Positions 45,269-58,753 are shown, numbered from the stretch's first letter. The stretch: 64,000 nt of DNA from Strigamia acuminata (GCA_949358305.1 OX442320.1:6402259-6466258), one strand, 5' to 3'. The notes: generated from the letters alone by a model not told the origin. A program made the numbers and translations.

Positions 45269-46099
45269 TTAAATGGGAGAACCGTAAGGTGGCATGGGCA
45301 TGTTTGTTGGCAGGCCTGGGTATCCACTGGACCAGTTTTGACTCACTGGACGAGTCTGACTTCGGTGCAATAATTCGGTCAATTTGTCCACTTTGATTCT
45401 GCGTAAGTGCGCAACTTTTCTTTGAGGTAAGAATTCGTCCAGAAATCCATCCACGTCGACACTACCGTCCAAAAATTTCTCCGCAACAGTCTAGAAAGGA
45501 GAAGTTTAATTTTTTTGATGGTTTTTATTGATATAATATTAAATATTATAATTCACTTCAGTTTCTTCCTCGATTTGGGCTGCGGAGGTTTGAAGAATCG
45601 CCAACGTAGTGTCCAGAGAAATTCTTCGCGATAACTCATCTAGAATTAATTTTTATTGATTTATTAAATACTACAAATAAATTATCGTTGATTTTTGTTG
45701 TTTTTTGTTTACCTAGCTGCTGCTTTTTGGTTTCTACTTCGCTAAAATCTTCGGATGCTTTTTGGTACGATTCAATGAGTCGTTGACGGGCTTGACGAAG
45801 ACGAGGCTCTCGTGATAAATTGAATTCTGCCAAGCTTTTATTACTCGCCATCAGCATTTCCTTTTCCATATCAACGTTTCGAATCTATAAAATATAGATA
45901 AATATATAATACATTTTTTTAACTAGAACAAATCGTGAATTATTAATTTTCACTCACTTGTGGCAAACTCTTAATCATATCATTGAGTCGCTCGTCTTCT
46001 ATGAGTAATTTTTTCAACTCATCCGTGTTGTATTGCTGTAATCCTGACAACGCCGCGCCATAATCAGGCTCAAGTTGATCATACATATTTGTTTGCATT
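45269..46099 (-). CDS. VPS37 (ESCRT-I subunit, VPS37B/C type)
   Basis: ESCRT-I component that pairs with TSG101 and VPS28 to sort ubiquitinated cargo into multivesicular bodies. Four or five exons encode a Mod(r) domain: EYD-type N-terminal helices (QLEPDYGAALSGLQQYNTDE, RLNDMIKSLP), then KEMLMASNKSLAEFNLSREP and a coiled coil (LIESYQKASEDFSEVETKKQ). The hallmark VDGFLDEFLPQRKVAHLRRI matches the FLEQF..ERKxAHLRRVK block of VPS37B/C. The tail is short and Pro-rich (PGLPTNMPMPPYGSPI). I start at 46,099 (MQTNMYDQ); 46,087 (MYDQ) is equally possible. Divergent from SIRT4. Confidence 0.9.
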
Positions 46100-46257
46100 A
46101 AATTAAAAGGAAAATATCAACAACCAAGACTAGTGACAGATAAAATGACACACAAATTCACAGTTATGACGTCAAAACATGTGATATCCAACAGAGAGCG
46201 CTGCGAGAGTTAAAAAATTATACTCAAATAAAACGTAACTTTTTAATTTGTATCTGA
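46100..46257. promoter_or_regulatory. Compact VPS37/SIRT4 bidirectional promoter
   Basis: Only 158 bp separate the start codons. CCAACAGAGAGCGC (46,188-46,201) matches the CTCF core CCASYAGRKGGCRS at 12 of 14 positions, and TTATGACGTCA near 46,165 is a CRE/ATF-like palindrome. Function is inferred. Confidence 0.45.
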
Positions 46258-47338
46258 ATGAAAATCATCAAATTATGGCGTAGACATGTCTCACAACACA
46301 CGACAAACAATTTTGTACCTAAACATCTCCCAGTTAAGGTAATTAAATATAATAAATACGTATTTAATTAACTAATTAGTGTTTATTTAATGATTTTGTA
46401 GGTTGAAGATGTAAACAAATTGCAAGATTTTCTTATTTCTTCGTCAAAGTTATTGGTGGTAACTGGTGCAGGAATTTCAACCGAAAGCGGCATTCCCGAT
46501 TACAGATCCGAAGGAGTAGGTTTGTACGTAACGAGCAAATACCGACCCGTGCAATACCAAGAATTCGTGAAAAGTTCAAACCTAAGACGCAGTTTTTGGG
46601 CTCGAAATTTCGTCGGCTGGCCACGATTCAGCACCGTGGAACCGAACGTTGTACATTTAGCTCTGAGTGAATGGGAAAAAGCGGGTCGTTTGAACATGCT
46701 GGTCACTCAAAACGTAGAAAAACTACACTCGAAGGCCGGGAGTGAACTGGTGACCGAGTTGCACGGAAGTGCCTTTCGTGTAATATGCTTAACTTGCCGC
46801 AATACAGTTTCACGCGATGATTTGCAAACCATCATTTCTTCCACTAACACAGATTTCACTAAAACCACGCCACAAATACGACCCGACGGTGACGTAGAAT
46901 TGCACCAAGTCAGTATTTCGTTCGTTTAAGCGTGAATTTGTTTGATTTTCCATCTATTTTTGCAGGAAGAAATCGAAAACTTTAATGTCCCTTCGTGCGA
47001 AAAATGCGGAGGCATTTTAAAACCCGATATCGTATTTTTTGGCGAAAATGTCCCGACGAACAGAGTTAATTTCGTCTACGATAAGGTGAAAGAAGCGGAT
47101 AAAATTCTTGTTCTGGGGTCTTCGCTACAAGTGACTAATTCAACACGTTTAAAATGAAAAAAAAATCTAATTATTTTAAACGTAGGTGTATTCGGCGTAC
47201 CGATTCGTGTTGGCCGCTCGCAAAGAACACAAACCAATCGCCATCGTAAACATCGGCGCAACTCGCGGGGATAATTTCGCCGAGGTCAAAGTAAATGCAC
47301 GTTGTGGCGAAGTTCTACCTAAACTCAATTTAACGTAG
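46258..47338 (+). CDS. SIRT4: SIRT4, mitochondrial sirtuin
   Basis: NAD-dependent protein lipoamidase/deacylase or ADP-ribosyltransferase of the mitochondrial matrix. Exon 1 (46,258-46,338) gives MKIIKLWRRHVSQHTTNNF, an import leader. The NAD-binding Rossmann motif follows: LLVVTGAGISTESGIPDYRS. The class II SIRT4 signature RRSFWARNFVGWP is present. The motif usually written TQNVDxLH reads TQNVEKLHSKAG (Glu133). The catalytic His148 lies in TELHGSAF. Four zinc cysteines are present (CLTC, then CEKC), followed by GGILKPDIVFFGENVP. The last exon carries LAARKEHKPIAIVNIG and ends at 47,338. Four exons with short introns. The gene is convergent with PP4C. Confidence 0.95.
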
Positions 47339-47641
47339 AATAAGAGCCCGAGTATTTTTTTTTTTGTATCAAGTTTAATCAGATATAACCGATTTAATTA
47401 CAATTGTTTAAAAAATGCATTTGAAATGGAACTTACAAATGAGTAATTAATAATCATACAAAACAAAAATATCTAACGAGATAAAAATGTAAAATTTACG
47501 AATTCAAAGACGAAACTTTGTGATTGTGAATGTTTAGAAATTAAACCAAAGATGAACGAGTGTTTTTTTTCTTTCTTTCTTTTATCAGTCATGTGGATGT
47601 AGAGCACACATAAATTATATTTCCTATTACATTGTCTAGTC

Positions 47642-48907
47642 TCACAAGAAGTAATCAGCTTGAGGTTTTTTCGATGGAATCCCGCGACTTTCTTGCGGAG
47701 CCGCTTCAAATATTGTGAAGTCGCGCTGTAAGTGTTCATCCAACTCTAAAATGGCAGCGACGTTGCCACATCTAAAAAAAATAAATTAAATTAAAAATAA
47801 ATTAAATTAATAATTATAAATTAAAATACCTATAGCAGTAATTAGGTGCGGACCACACAGTGAGCACGGTCTCGTTAAAGTGCCATTTGTACCCTTCCAT
47901 GACTAGTTGATGTGCTCGACAAATCATGTCAATATCATTGGCAGCGTTAAACTGAGCAACTACGTCACTTCCAAATAAATATCCGGCACCTCGTGGACTC
48001 ACGCCCCAGCCCTGAGTGTCTAAAAATACAATTTATTAATTTGGACGTCCCAGACGCAGTTCACTTTTATTTTATTTAATTATTACCTTCTGGGTCCGAC
48101 CATAGGAGGTCGCACATTGGTCCGTCGTGAGGCACTTCTTGTTTACGATCAATCGTGCGTATTTGGTCCAACGTTTGGATCGACGGTGAAAGTCCTCCGT
48201 GAACGCAAAAAATCTGAAATCATTCATTATTTAATTATTAATGAATTTATTAAACAATTTTGCGAACTCACTTTTCCATCAATAATGGCCGATAAACTTA
48301 AATAATCGAATATTTCTGTGCAGTATCGCCAAACACTTATTGATCCATATTTTCTAAGGCATTCGTCGTAAAAACCGTAAACTTGTGTGATTTGTCTACT
48401 TTCGTGGTTACCTCGTATTAATGTTATTCTATCTGGATAACGAACCTAATCCCGAGTGAAAAAAAAGATAAAATCACTGAAATCACACCTCTTTTAGACT
48501 TTTTACTTTTAATGCCAATAATAATAAAAACGTTTCCACGCTATAAAATCCTCGATCGACAAAGTCGCCCATAAACAGGTAATTAGTATCGGGTACATCG
48601 CCACCGACTTTGAATAATTCCTTCAAGTCGTAAAACTGTCCGTGGATATCGCCACAAACCTGAAAAAAGGAAAGAAAACAACAAGAATGGCAACGCAATT
48701 CTCACGTGTGTGACACACCGGGTGCGCACATTCTTATTTCCAACAACGTAAACTTACGGTTACGGGCGAATCAACTCTTTGTACATTGCTTTCTTCAACT
48801 AGAATTTCTCGGGCTTTAGCGCAAAGTGCTTTAACTTCGCTTTCTTTGATTATTTCGCACCGCCGAAGTTGTTCAATTTGCCGATCCAGATCGCTGCAGT
48901 CGCCCAT
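47642..48907 (-). CDS. PPP4C: Protein phosphatase 4 catalytic subunit
   Basis: PPP-family Ser/Thr phosphatase of centrosome, DNA-repair and splicing pathways. The protein (about 307 residues, six exons) is almost identical to human PP4C. It starts [17 protein letters not shown] at 48,907. Metal-binding motifs are CGDIHGQ, GDFVDRG, RGNHE and HGG, with [32 protein letters not shown] and [12 protein letters not shown]. It ends ADYFL, whose carboxyl-methylated Leu controls regulatory-subunit binding in PP2A/PP4. The start region differs from human only at the first residues. Converges with SIRT4 (about 300 bp) and diverges from FLOT2. Confidence 0.98.
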
Positions 48908-49620
48908 AGTCCAACAACAACCTGAAACCAAAGCAATTTATACGTTTTAAAATAATAAACGGCTCCGAATAGGTCTTTTGAACGAGTTACTAACTATTAA
49001 ATTAATAAGGAAGTATCAGGTAACGATCGTAAACTAATTAAGCCATAATTTTACCACTTGTACCTTCAAACAGAAAGAAACGAGGAAAGCAGCGGAAACT
49101 CCTTTAGTCAAATTGACCTAGACATGATGAATCCATATTATTTTTGTGTACTTGTGAATTTCAAGAAACGGCGCGCTGCGTTTGATCTGTATTTTAAATA
49201 AGATTTTAATACGAATTTAATACAAATAAATTTTTCGTTGGTGTGACGATATTTATGAACAGTGGGAATAAAGAATGGTTAGGTTTATTGTACATTCGGT
49301 TATCTCGTCCTGGCAAATCTTTCACAACGGATTCTGGGTATTGTCCAATAAGGACTTACGTCATTCCTTGCGTCATGATAAAATTCTAACCTCTTTCTTT
49401 ATAAAATAAAACTTAAAAAAAATTCTTTTTTAAAATCTATCCTTTAATAATTATTTCCGTTTGATTTTTTTTAAAATTACAAAATGTGAACACCTATCGG
49501 TAGGGGCGTTGGCAAGCAACCCAGTGGTCATTAATCGGTTTGCATAGTCGGAAAGCCACATTTCTAAAGGATATTATCAAATTATTATGAAAGCTGCATG
49601 AAATTTGCAAACAAATCACT
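48908..49620. promoter_or_regulatory. PP4C/FLOT2 divergent promoter region
   Basis: 713 bp between opposing start codons. No ORF or RNA gene recognised. It contains the untranslated leaders of both genes; no TATA box stands out. Confidence 0.35.
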
Positions 49621-52177
49621 ATGGGTAATATACACACGGTTGGACCAAACGAAGCGCTCGTTGTGTCAGGTTAGTTAATCAAGTCCACTTTTTCAAGGCC
49701 TAGCTCTCGCGTACAAAAAATAAAATTAAAAAAGAGAAAAAGAAAAAACCACGTTTAAGCCTAAACCTTATGGCAATTAGCCACAAACTAAACTCCCCAG
49801 ACGAATCTTTATCGCAAACCAAACACCCCGATTTAATTCCCCGCAAACAAACGTGTAATAATGATAAAACAAATCCGCATTATTATGAAATCTGACGAAC
49901 CACGTATCCAAGCGCCAGTCCCACGCCCAACGCGACCTTTGTTGGCGCCATGAAACCTACGGACAAGCACATGTCGAAAATACGTTTTGACCTCTAACCC
50001 GACCACAATTCCGCCCATTTTCCTCGCTATAAACATAGAATAAAACCCCTTAAAAATCTCCAGACTGAATTTCGGTCTCAAATATCGGTATCAGATAGCA
50101 AAACTCAACAATTGTCATTGAAATCCGTGTTAAATAAAGTTTGTTTGCCATTGGAATGTGAATAATATAGGGAAAAACGGATGTTATTTATTGTATTGCT
50201 AGTAGTTGAGATTGGGCCGAGTAAACATAGCTTTTACTTAAGTCTCTGCTAAATATAACTAGTATAATATACAGAGGAGATGCCCAATTGGGCTAAAGGG
50301 AGAGTTCAAAGAGTTGTTTGTGGAAATTGGATGCTGCGATCTTTAAATACGAGGAAAATTTTGATCCAAAACATGGAAAATATTTATATCCTGTTATTGT
50401 GTGTATTTTTTGATCGATAAATTGATTTGTTGCGTTACCCAGTGGCTTAATTGATTTCGAGTATTGTCATTCATATTTTAGTTGACGTTTTATTTTGCGT
50501 TTTTTTGCAGGTGGATGTTGCGGTTCCACTCAGAAAAAGATGATGATTGGCGGTTGGTCATGGGCGTGGTGGCTTGTGACGGACGTGCAAAAGTGAGTGA
50601 AATGTTTTAATTGTTTTTTTTTTTAGTTTTATTAATTTTTTTAAATTTTTTTTTAGGTTGTCGTTGGAAGCGATGACGTTGAATCCAATATGCGAGTCGG
50701 TGGAAACTGCTCACGGGGTTCCTTTAACGGTGACGGGCGTGGCGCAATGTAAAATAATGACAGAACCAGATCTGCTGTCAACAGCTTCGGAGCAGTTTTT
50801 GGGTAAAGATGTTCCTCAAGTGAAGTCTGTCATTCTGCAAACATTGGAGGGTCATCTTCGTGCCATTTTAGGTAATTTATGGTGTTTGAATGCGGTGGAA
50901 TCGTTGAAAATGTTTGTATTTATTGTTTTAGGTACATTAACTGTGGAGGAAGTGTATAAAGACAGAGATCAGTTTGCACAGTTGGTGCGCGAGGTGGCCG
51001 CGCCGGATGTTGGGCGGATGGGAATCGAAATTCTGAGTTTTACCATCAAAGATGTTTTTGACAAAGTCGAGTATTTGTCGTCGTTGGGACGAGCGCAGAC
51101 AGCTGCGGTTAAGCGGGATGCCGATGTGGGGGTTGCGCAGGCTAATCGGGATGCCGGTATTCGTGTGAGTTTAATTGGGAATTTATTGCTCGTTTGATTG
51201 GATAATTGGGTTCGGGGATTATTAATTTTTTTTTTTTGGTTTAGGAATCGGAATGTGAGAAATTGGCGATGGATGTAAAGTATAGCGCGGATGCAAAAAT
51301 TGAAGATGCTTCGAGACAATATCAATTACAAAAAGCACATTTTGACACTGAAGTCAATGCTGCCGTGAGTTGTTGAAAAAATATTTAAAAATATTTTTAT
51401 TTAATTTTAATTTTTTTTTTATTATTAGAAAGCGGAAGCGCAATTGGCGTACGAATTACAAGCGGCCAAAATCCGACAAAAAATTCGAAACGAAGAAATC
51501 CAAATCGATATCGTAGAGCGGCGGAAACAAATCGAAGTCGAAGAACAGGAAATCAAACGCAAAGAAAAAGAACTGAAAGCCACAGTTCGGCTGCCGGCCG
51601 AAGCCGAATCGTATAAAATGGAAACGTTGGCTCAAGGAAAAAGGTTCATAAACCATAAAAATAAAATATTTAATTTATTAATTAATTTTTTTTTAAATAG
51701 AGCGCAGATTGTCGAAGCAGCCAAAGCTGACGCCGAAAGAATTAAAATGATCGGTGCTTCCGAAGCCTACGCCATCGAAGCCGTAGGAAAAGCGGAAGCG
51801 GAGCGCATGAGGATGAAGGCAGCTGCTTATAAACAATACGGTGATGCCGCCATTATGTCGCTAGTGCTACAAGCATTACCCAAGGTTTTATTATTGTTGT
51901 TGTTGTTATTTTAAAAATTAAATTGGAAAATTAACTGTAGCTTGCAGCGGAAGTGTCGGCACCACTAAGTAAAATAGAGGAAATCGTTTTGCTCGGCGGA
52001 GAAGATCGAACGGCTCAAGAAGTGACGCGTTTAGTGGGTCAAATTCCTCCTACAATTCAAGCGCTTACGGGAGTAGATCTTTCGAAGGTAAATTTAATTG
52101 GAAAAAATGTAGAAATTGTATTTATTTGTTTTGTTTTGTTTTTTCAGGTGCTCAGTAAGGTTCCTGGCGCCAAGTAG
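49621..52177 (+). CDS. FLOT2: Flotillin-2 (reggie-1)
   Basis: Membrane-raft scaffold of the SPFH family that oligomerises with flotillin-1 on the inner leaflet and endosomes. Exon 1 (49,621-49,669) gives MGNIHTVGPNEALVVSG, with Gly2 for myristoylation. It joins 50,513 across an intron of about 840 bp. Cys19/Cys20 (GGCCGS), palmitoylated in vertebrates, are kept, but Cys4 is Ile here. The SPFH domain follows (VTGVAQCKIMTEPDLLSTAS, REVAAPDVGRMGIEILSFTI), then the long EA-repeat coiled coil (KAEAQLAYELQAAKIRQKIR, VGKAEAERMRMKAAAYKQYG). The C-terminus is PPTIQALTGVDLSKVLSKVP, shorter than human. Nine exons or so. Flotillin-2 rather than -1 by the N-terminus. Confidence 0.96.
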
Positions 52178-53629
52178 ATTCTAAACGTCCATCGAAAGGG
52201 GGTCCAATTCAGTACTAAACAAATATTCTTGGTGGATCATTTTAACAGTCAGCAGATATTAGAAAATTGTTTATTAATCTAGAAAAGAATGTAATCGGGA
52301 GGAAAGAATTGGGCACGATTTGATCCGGTCCAGATTAAAAAATTGGATTTAAGATTGGCTAGTGAGAGGATAATTCTCTCGATTTACTAGATTTTTGGTG
52401 CCTTGGCTACTGCTTTCTCATTTTTCCAACAGTTTTTAATTTAGAATTTTAAAATTAATTGTAATTTGAATTGGTAATTATCGGGGAGCAAATTTGGCAA
52501 AGGATTAATTTGATTTACGGAAATTTTTTTAATGAGTAGGAAAATGGTGATAGAATGCTGGTCAATGCAAAGAACGGATGTCGGATATCAAAAAAAGAGC
52601 CAATAATTTGAACAAACTCAGGTTTTATATCGTGAATTTGATTACGAGGAGAAATAAAAACAATTGTAAATTGCTATTGGCCGTTTTGTACTGAATAACC
52701 CTTGAATTTTTCAAATTTTTTTTTTCAATGCGTTTATAAATATATCGACGCACAAATATTCTCGTAAAATGTGTATAATGCCATTTTCATAAAGTAAAAA
52801 AAAAAAAAGTACCTATAAGTAGAATTTATAAAATACTAGTCAATTTATGCACTCGATGTTTTGTTTTATTAATTATTATTTTATTGATTCCAAAAGATAC
52901 TGATTTATTTTATTTTTATTTGTTCGTTTGTTTGTCCGTTTTTGTAAATATTCTTTTCTCGATTTCATCAGTATTAGTTGGTCCGTTTTTAATTATAACG
53001 ATGCTGAACGTTCCGTGTGGACTCGATCTTGCTTATTTGTGTAATGCTAAAGAAATGTGTTTTTCATCTTCGCATAAATGTTCACCACTAACTTAAGTCA
53101 CCTTTATTGTTTACATTTTTCAAAGTTTGTATGGAGGTTGGTTGGAAAATTGGATCAAATGTTAGTTAATTTCTCGTAATATATCGTGATATATTCCGGT
53201 AAAAAAATGTTTTAACATGATACTTGAAACCTCTAAACTGTTTTACTGCCAATTTTACAGGTTTTCGGTTAATTTCAGACAGATTTAAACGAATTATTCT
53301 GAGTATTACTTCTGAAAATTGCCGGCAGAGCAGTGGATTGGGAAGCCATGTTGAATACACTGCCATTTTCGTTAGTCTTTTTTAAATGTGATTTCGTAAA
53401 CCCGGGCCCACTATATTTCCAATTTTATACAATTATTTAGTGTATTGTAATTGTATTTGCAAGTTTTGTGTCACTAAGTGCTACATCTTTTTCAGCCTTA
53501 TTAACGATCTAGCCCAAAAAAAAATAATAAATAAATTAGTATGTTAACATGTAATTTTTATTCCTCAATTATATTTATAATAACTTTTATTTTTTTGAAT
53601 TACATTTTTATACAAAGGTAAAAGCGATT
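52178..53629. other. FLOT2/LRRC47 convergent 3' region
   Basis: AT-rich with homopolymer runs; a probable 3' UTR of FLOT2. Small frames at 52,884-53,096 (+) and 53,166-53,366 (-) have no domain or splice context. No gene recognised. Confidence 0.4.
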
Positions 53630-55539
<1,910 letters not shown>

Positions 55540-55619
55540 TGTGCGAAGGGAAGCTGCTGTGACGTTACGCGTGATGGTGAAATCAGGTTGAGATTGAATG
55601 ACGTCATCAATTATAAACC

Positions 55620-55745
55620 AAAAATAATTTTTAAAACATGTAAAAACATGTTTATAATCCTTAAAATCATGTTTATAATCTTTAAAATTATGTTTATAAT
55701 CTTTAAAATTATGTTTATAATCTTTAAAATCATGTTTATTACCAG
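55620..55745. repeat. 21-bp tandem repeat upstream of LRRC47
   Basis: Five or so copies of TTTAAAATTATGTTTATAAT plus one base. The 21-bp period preserves frame, so the minus strand reads KDYKHNF repeats in frame with LRRC47. Probably 5' UTR or promoter DNA rather than coding. Confidence 0.85.
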
Positions 55746-55799
55746 AAAAATCATATTTTCTTGGTTTTTCTCTTTTCATTTTTCATTTTATTTTATTTG

Positions 55800-56066
55800 A
55801 ATACTTTTATTTCTTTATTTATTTTGTTTATTTTATTTTCTTATTTATTTTCTTAATTTATTTTTCTTATTTATTTTCTTAATTTATTTTTCTTATTTAT
55901 TTTCTTAATTTGTTTTTCTTATTTATTTTCTTAATTTATTTTTCGAATTTTTCTTTCTTTCTTGTATTTGTTTATTCTCTATTTTTAGACTTCTAAACCT
56001 GATGTTTAGAAAGTCTCATGAAACGGTTCTGTCTGTCTGTCCGTCCGTCCGTCCGTCCGTCCGTCC
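55800..56066. repeat. TTTA/CTTA-rich tract and CCGT microsatellite
   Basis: At 55,800-55,950 repeats of TTATTTTCTTAATTTATTTT have a period of about 30 bp. At 56,025-56,066 a GTCT then GTCC tetranucleotide run contains about seven CCGT units. Confidence 0.85.
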
Positions 56067-56266
56067 GTCGTCAACGATTCCGCAAAAACTATAGCAGCTA
56101 GAGCAAAACGGACAACGGCATTAAATTCAGCATGCTTATATTATTATTGTAAGGTATTTTCAGATTTCTTGGACCTCCGGTTGAATTAATAAACCGGTTT
56201 TAGTGCACTTTTAGCCGTCTAATAATACTACTTCCGTCCTGCACAGGAAGTTGTAACATTGTACTA

Positions 56267-56280
56267 GCGCCACCTGGCGG
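56267..56280 (-). promoter_or_regulatory. CTCF-like site
   Basis: The minus strand reads CCGCCAGGTGGCGC, 13 of 14 to CCASYAGRKGGCRS and containing the AGGTGGCGC core reported for Drosophila CTCF. It lies between the divergent LRRC47 and four-TM genes. Binding inferred. Confidence 0.5.
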
Positions 56281-56587
56281 ATCCCGTGAGCCATGAAATC
56301 TTCGTCGCGATATGTAAAATACTATTTTCTATATCAAAACTAGGTTTATAAATTTTGAAACTATGCTCATTCGATTCCAAATCGAAATCTGCACCAGCCT
56401 GTATATATTTTTTTTTTATTTGGTCGAAAAAAAGTAGCATTACGATCGGCGACCGAAGGGGAAATTTACACCAAATTAGACGTATGTGTTGTGTCACCCG
56501 TACGTTCGTGTACGCGAATTCTAACGAACATCTAATTAAGTTTTCTTGATTTTCAGTCCTCCAGAATTTAGACACTCGGTTGCATTC

Positions 56588-56735
56588 GAGTACTCAAACG
56601 CGGCCGAAATGTCCTAATTTCTGCGGCCGAGTGTGTGAAATTGCTTCGAAGTTATTTTGGACGCAAACTTCAGGACATTTCGGCCGCGTTTGAGTACTCA
56701 AATGCAGCCGAAATGTCCTAATTTCCACAGAACTT
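56588..56735. repeat. Foldback repeat with 28-bp perfect arms
   Basis: GAGTACTCAAACGCGGCCGA plus AATGTCCT (56,588-56,615) is exactly reverse-complemented at 56,672-56,699. A diverged direct copy (GAGTACTCAAATGCAGCCGA) starts at 56,692, overlapping the inverted arm. The block is GC-rich in an AT-rich setting and shows no ORF. Confidence 0.85.
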
Positions 56736-56739
56736 CTGT

Positions 56740-57512
56740 GGACTTTAACTGGAAAATTTTTTGGCCCCCGAATCAGCCAATGGTTGCCATGTGTTGTTTA
56801 CAACATTCTTAATAATGTTTGTTGTTGCTTTATTTTGGCCAAAAATTTTATTTTGTATTTATTTACTTTATTTTCTTTTATTTTGGTGTTTTATTTAGGG
56901 ACAGAGAGACAGGGTTTAGAAGTCTAATATGTAATGCTTCCCTGCATTACAAATGCCTGCTTGTTTTTTTCTTATTTATTTCTTTTTTTTTTTATTTATT
57001 TACTTTTTCTTATTTATTTACTTTTTCTCTGTTTTTTCTATTTTTTTCTATTTATTTTTCTTATTTATTTTATTTCTTTTTTCGAAACAAATTGTTATTT
57101 TATAGTGAATCGTTTGGAATATTACACCACACAAAAAAACACCTTTTGAGAAACCCTGGTCTTAACCTACTAACCCTAACCTAAACCTAAACCCAACCTA
57201 ACAGTAAAAGTTATTAGGAGAAGCCATCAACAAAAACCAAGGCGAAACCGAAGCAAAAAATCGAAGGGTCTGGTCTATTATCCATAAAGGGAAAAATAAA
57301 TGCGGAGCAATGTAAATTCCAGTGGGCGGTTTTCCCAGGCGGACACGCAAACACAGGACACAAAAGTTATTCCATCCTTTGGTTCAAATCACACGCGAGG
57401 AAAAGAATCAAAATCAAGTGGAACCGTCTTCACACTTGCAATTGCGCAGGTAAAAACTGTCAGTTAATCTTCCCAAATACTTAATTCCAAACTTATTTAC
57501 TCTATTTATAGG
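56740..57512. other. T-rich region and leader of the four-TM gene
   Basis: 56,820-57,090 is mainly TTTATTT-type DNA, open by composition only. An exon-like segment ends CAATTGCGCAG|GTAAAA near 57,450 and would splice to 57,511; it probably holds the 5' UTR of the four-TM gene. No separate gene. Confidence 0.35.
57152..57202 (+). repeat. Short telomere-like CCTAA-rich stretch
   Basis: Reads CTTAACCTACTAACCCTAAC then CTAAACCTAAACCCAACCTA, a degenerate set of CCTAA/CCTAAA words resembling the arthropod TTAGG telomere repeat. Too short and irregular to be certain. Confidence 0.35.
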
Positions 57513-58303
57513 ATGGAATCAATAAACATTCAAAAATCCAAACCTTTAATAGCATGTGGTATGTCTATATTTTATTTCTATTCCTATTTCTATACTATCT
57601 AACTCGTCATTCTTTCAAAGGTGGAAGTTTGGTGATTTTTAATGGAGCTCTGCTTGGATTTTCTCTTACATTTCTCTCTATAGACGGCTTCTATGCCCTC
57701 TATGCTTTCGTGATGGCATCCAGTGGCTTTCACATGATGCTTGGCTTCATTGCAGTTATCGGTGGTTACGACACCGTAAGACAGCGTCGATGCGTTATTG
57801 TCAGTCTTATTATGTCGATTGTTGGAAGCGTAATATTTATTCTTCCTGCTATATTCCTCGCTATAATATCGTGGTTGAGCATTACTCATGTGTGCGAATG
57901 GAATTGCCTCCGCCGAGAGATATTGGACATTGAAACGTGTTCTATTTGCGGCAACGTCCCTAGTCGCTTTCTACCCATCTTAGTCGTTTCGATTTTTATT
58001 GGCATGACGGATATTGTTTTGTCCGGTCTAAATTGCAGCAACTTGTGCAATTGTTGCAATGGTGGACAAATTGGCTTTGCAACTCCTGGAATTGTCATTA
58101 ACCCATCAAGTTATGCTACTTATCCACCACAATACCCAGTTCAAGGCCATTATCCTTCGAATTATTCAATAAATCCACCGGTGTATGCAATTGATGCACA
58201 TATTCTGCAAGAACAGAATCAGTCGCAATTGAGTGATTATCAGGTTCATCATGGAGATAGAGCCCCCATTTTGTCACCAGATATTAATGACAAATTTTAT
58301 TGA
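57513..58303 (+). CDS. Four-transmembrane protein, unknown function
   Basis: 242 residues from two exons: 57,513-57,558 (MESINIQKSKPLIACG) and 57,621-58,303, joined in phase 1 over a 62-bp intron. Four hydrophobic segments: SLVIFNGALLGFSLTFLSI, SGFHMMLGFIAVIGG, CVIVSLIMSIVGSVIFILPA and FLPILVVSIFIGMTDIVLSG. The loop between segments 3 and 4 has Cys residues (CEWNCLRR, CSICGN). A CSNLCNCCNGG cluster after segment 4 could be palmitoylated. The tail is Pro/Tyr-rich (YPPQYPVQGHYPSNYS), as in many tetraspan proteins that bind WW or ESCRT partners. The topology recalls MS4A/CD20-like or TMEM proteins, but I recognise no orthologue. The spliced start is preferred because it keeps frame and avoids translating the intron. 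Confidence 0.75.
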
Positions 58304-58753
58304 TTGAATATTTTGATTGTACAATTATGGTATAATAAATATAACCCAGATGCAAAGTTTGATGGAGTTTGATTGCCAAAAGTTATAAAATAAACCCATA
58401 GATGGCGTGACTGTAGAGTGGAAATAACAAAGTAATAAACTACATAACCTTTGCCAGATCTCCCGAGATGGCGCTACATCAGTATCGGAATCTTACTTCG
58501 ATTCGATTTAAGTAGTATCGATATGCATTAAATAAAAATTACTTATTTATTTACAATACGTAATAATATCCGAAACACAACACGATTAATTATTTTTTAT
58601 TAATTAAACTAAAACGTCTTAAAAATGCTCATTTATTTCCAAAGAATCCATTAAAAAATCGCGGAATGAATCTTTCGATTTAATTTTAATCGATTCATAA
58701 ATGTTATCGCCCATAACAGAAATTTGTTTGGTGTTGTTGGTCATGTAGTGAAT
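58304..58753. promoter_or_regulatory. Upstream region of LIMK
   Basis: Contains CATAGATGGCGTG (near 58,389) and GAGATGGCGCTAC (near 58,464), the same AGATGGCGC-type core seen in other intergenic regions here. An AATAAA near 58,335 probably ends the upstream gene. Confidence 0.4.

Noticed and set aside
55540-55779. In-frame N-terminal extension of LRRC47 with KDYKHNF repeats, faintly FLAG-like
   Set aside because: It is a translated 21-bp DNA repeat, the family start is MADTWYEV, and it is not an epitope tag sequence.
56819-57184. 121-codon Phe/Leu-rich ORF
   Set aside because: Composition of a TTTATTT-rich tract, not a membrane protein gene.
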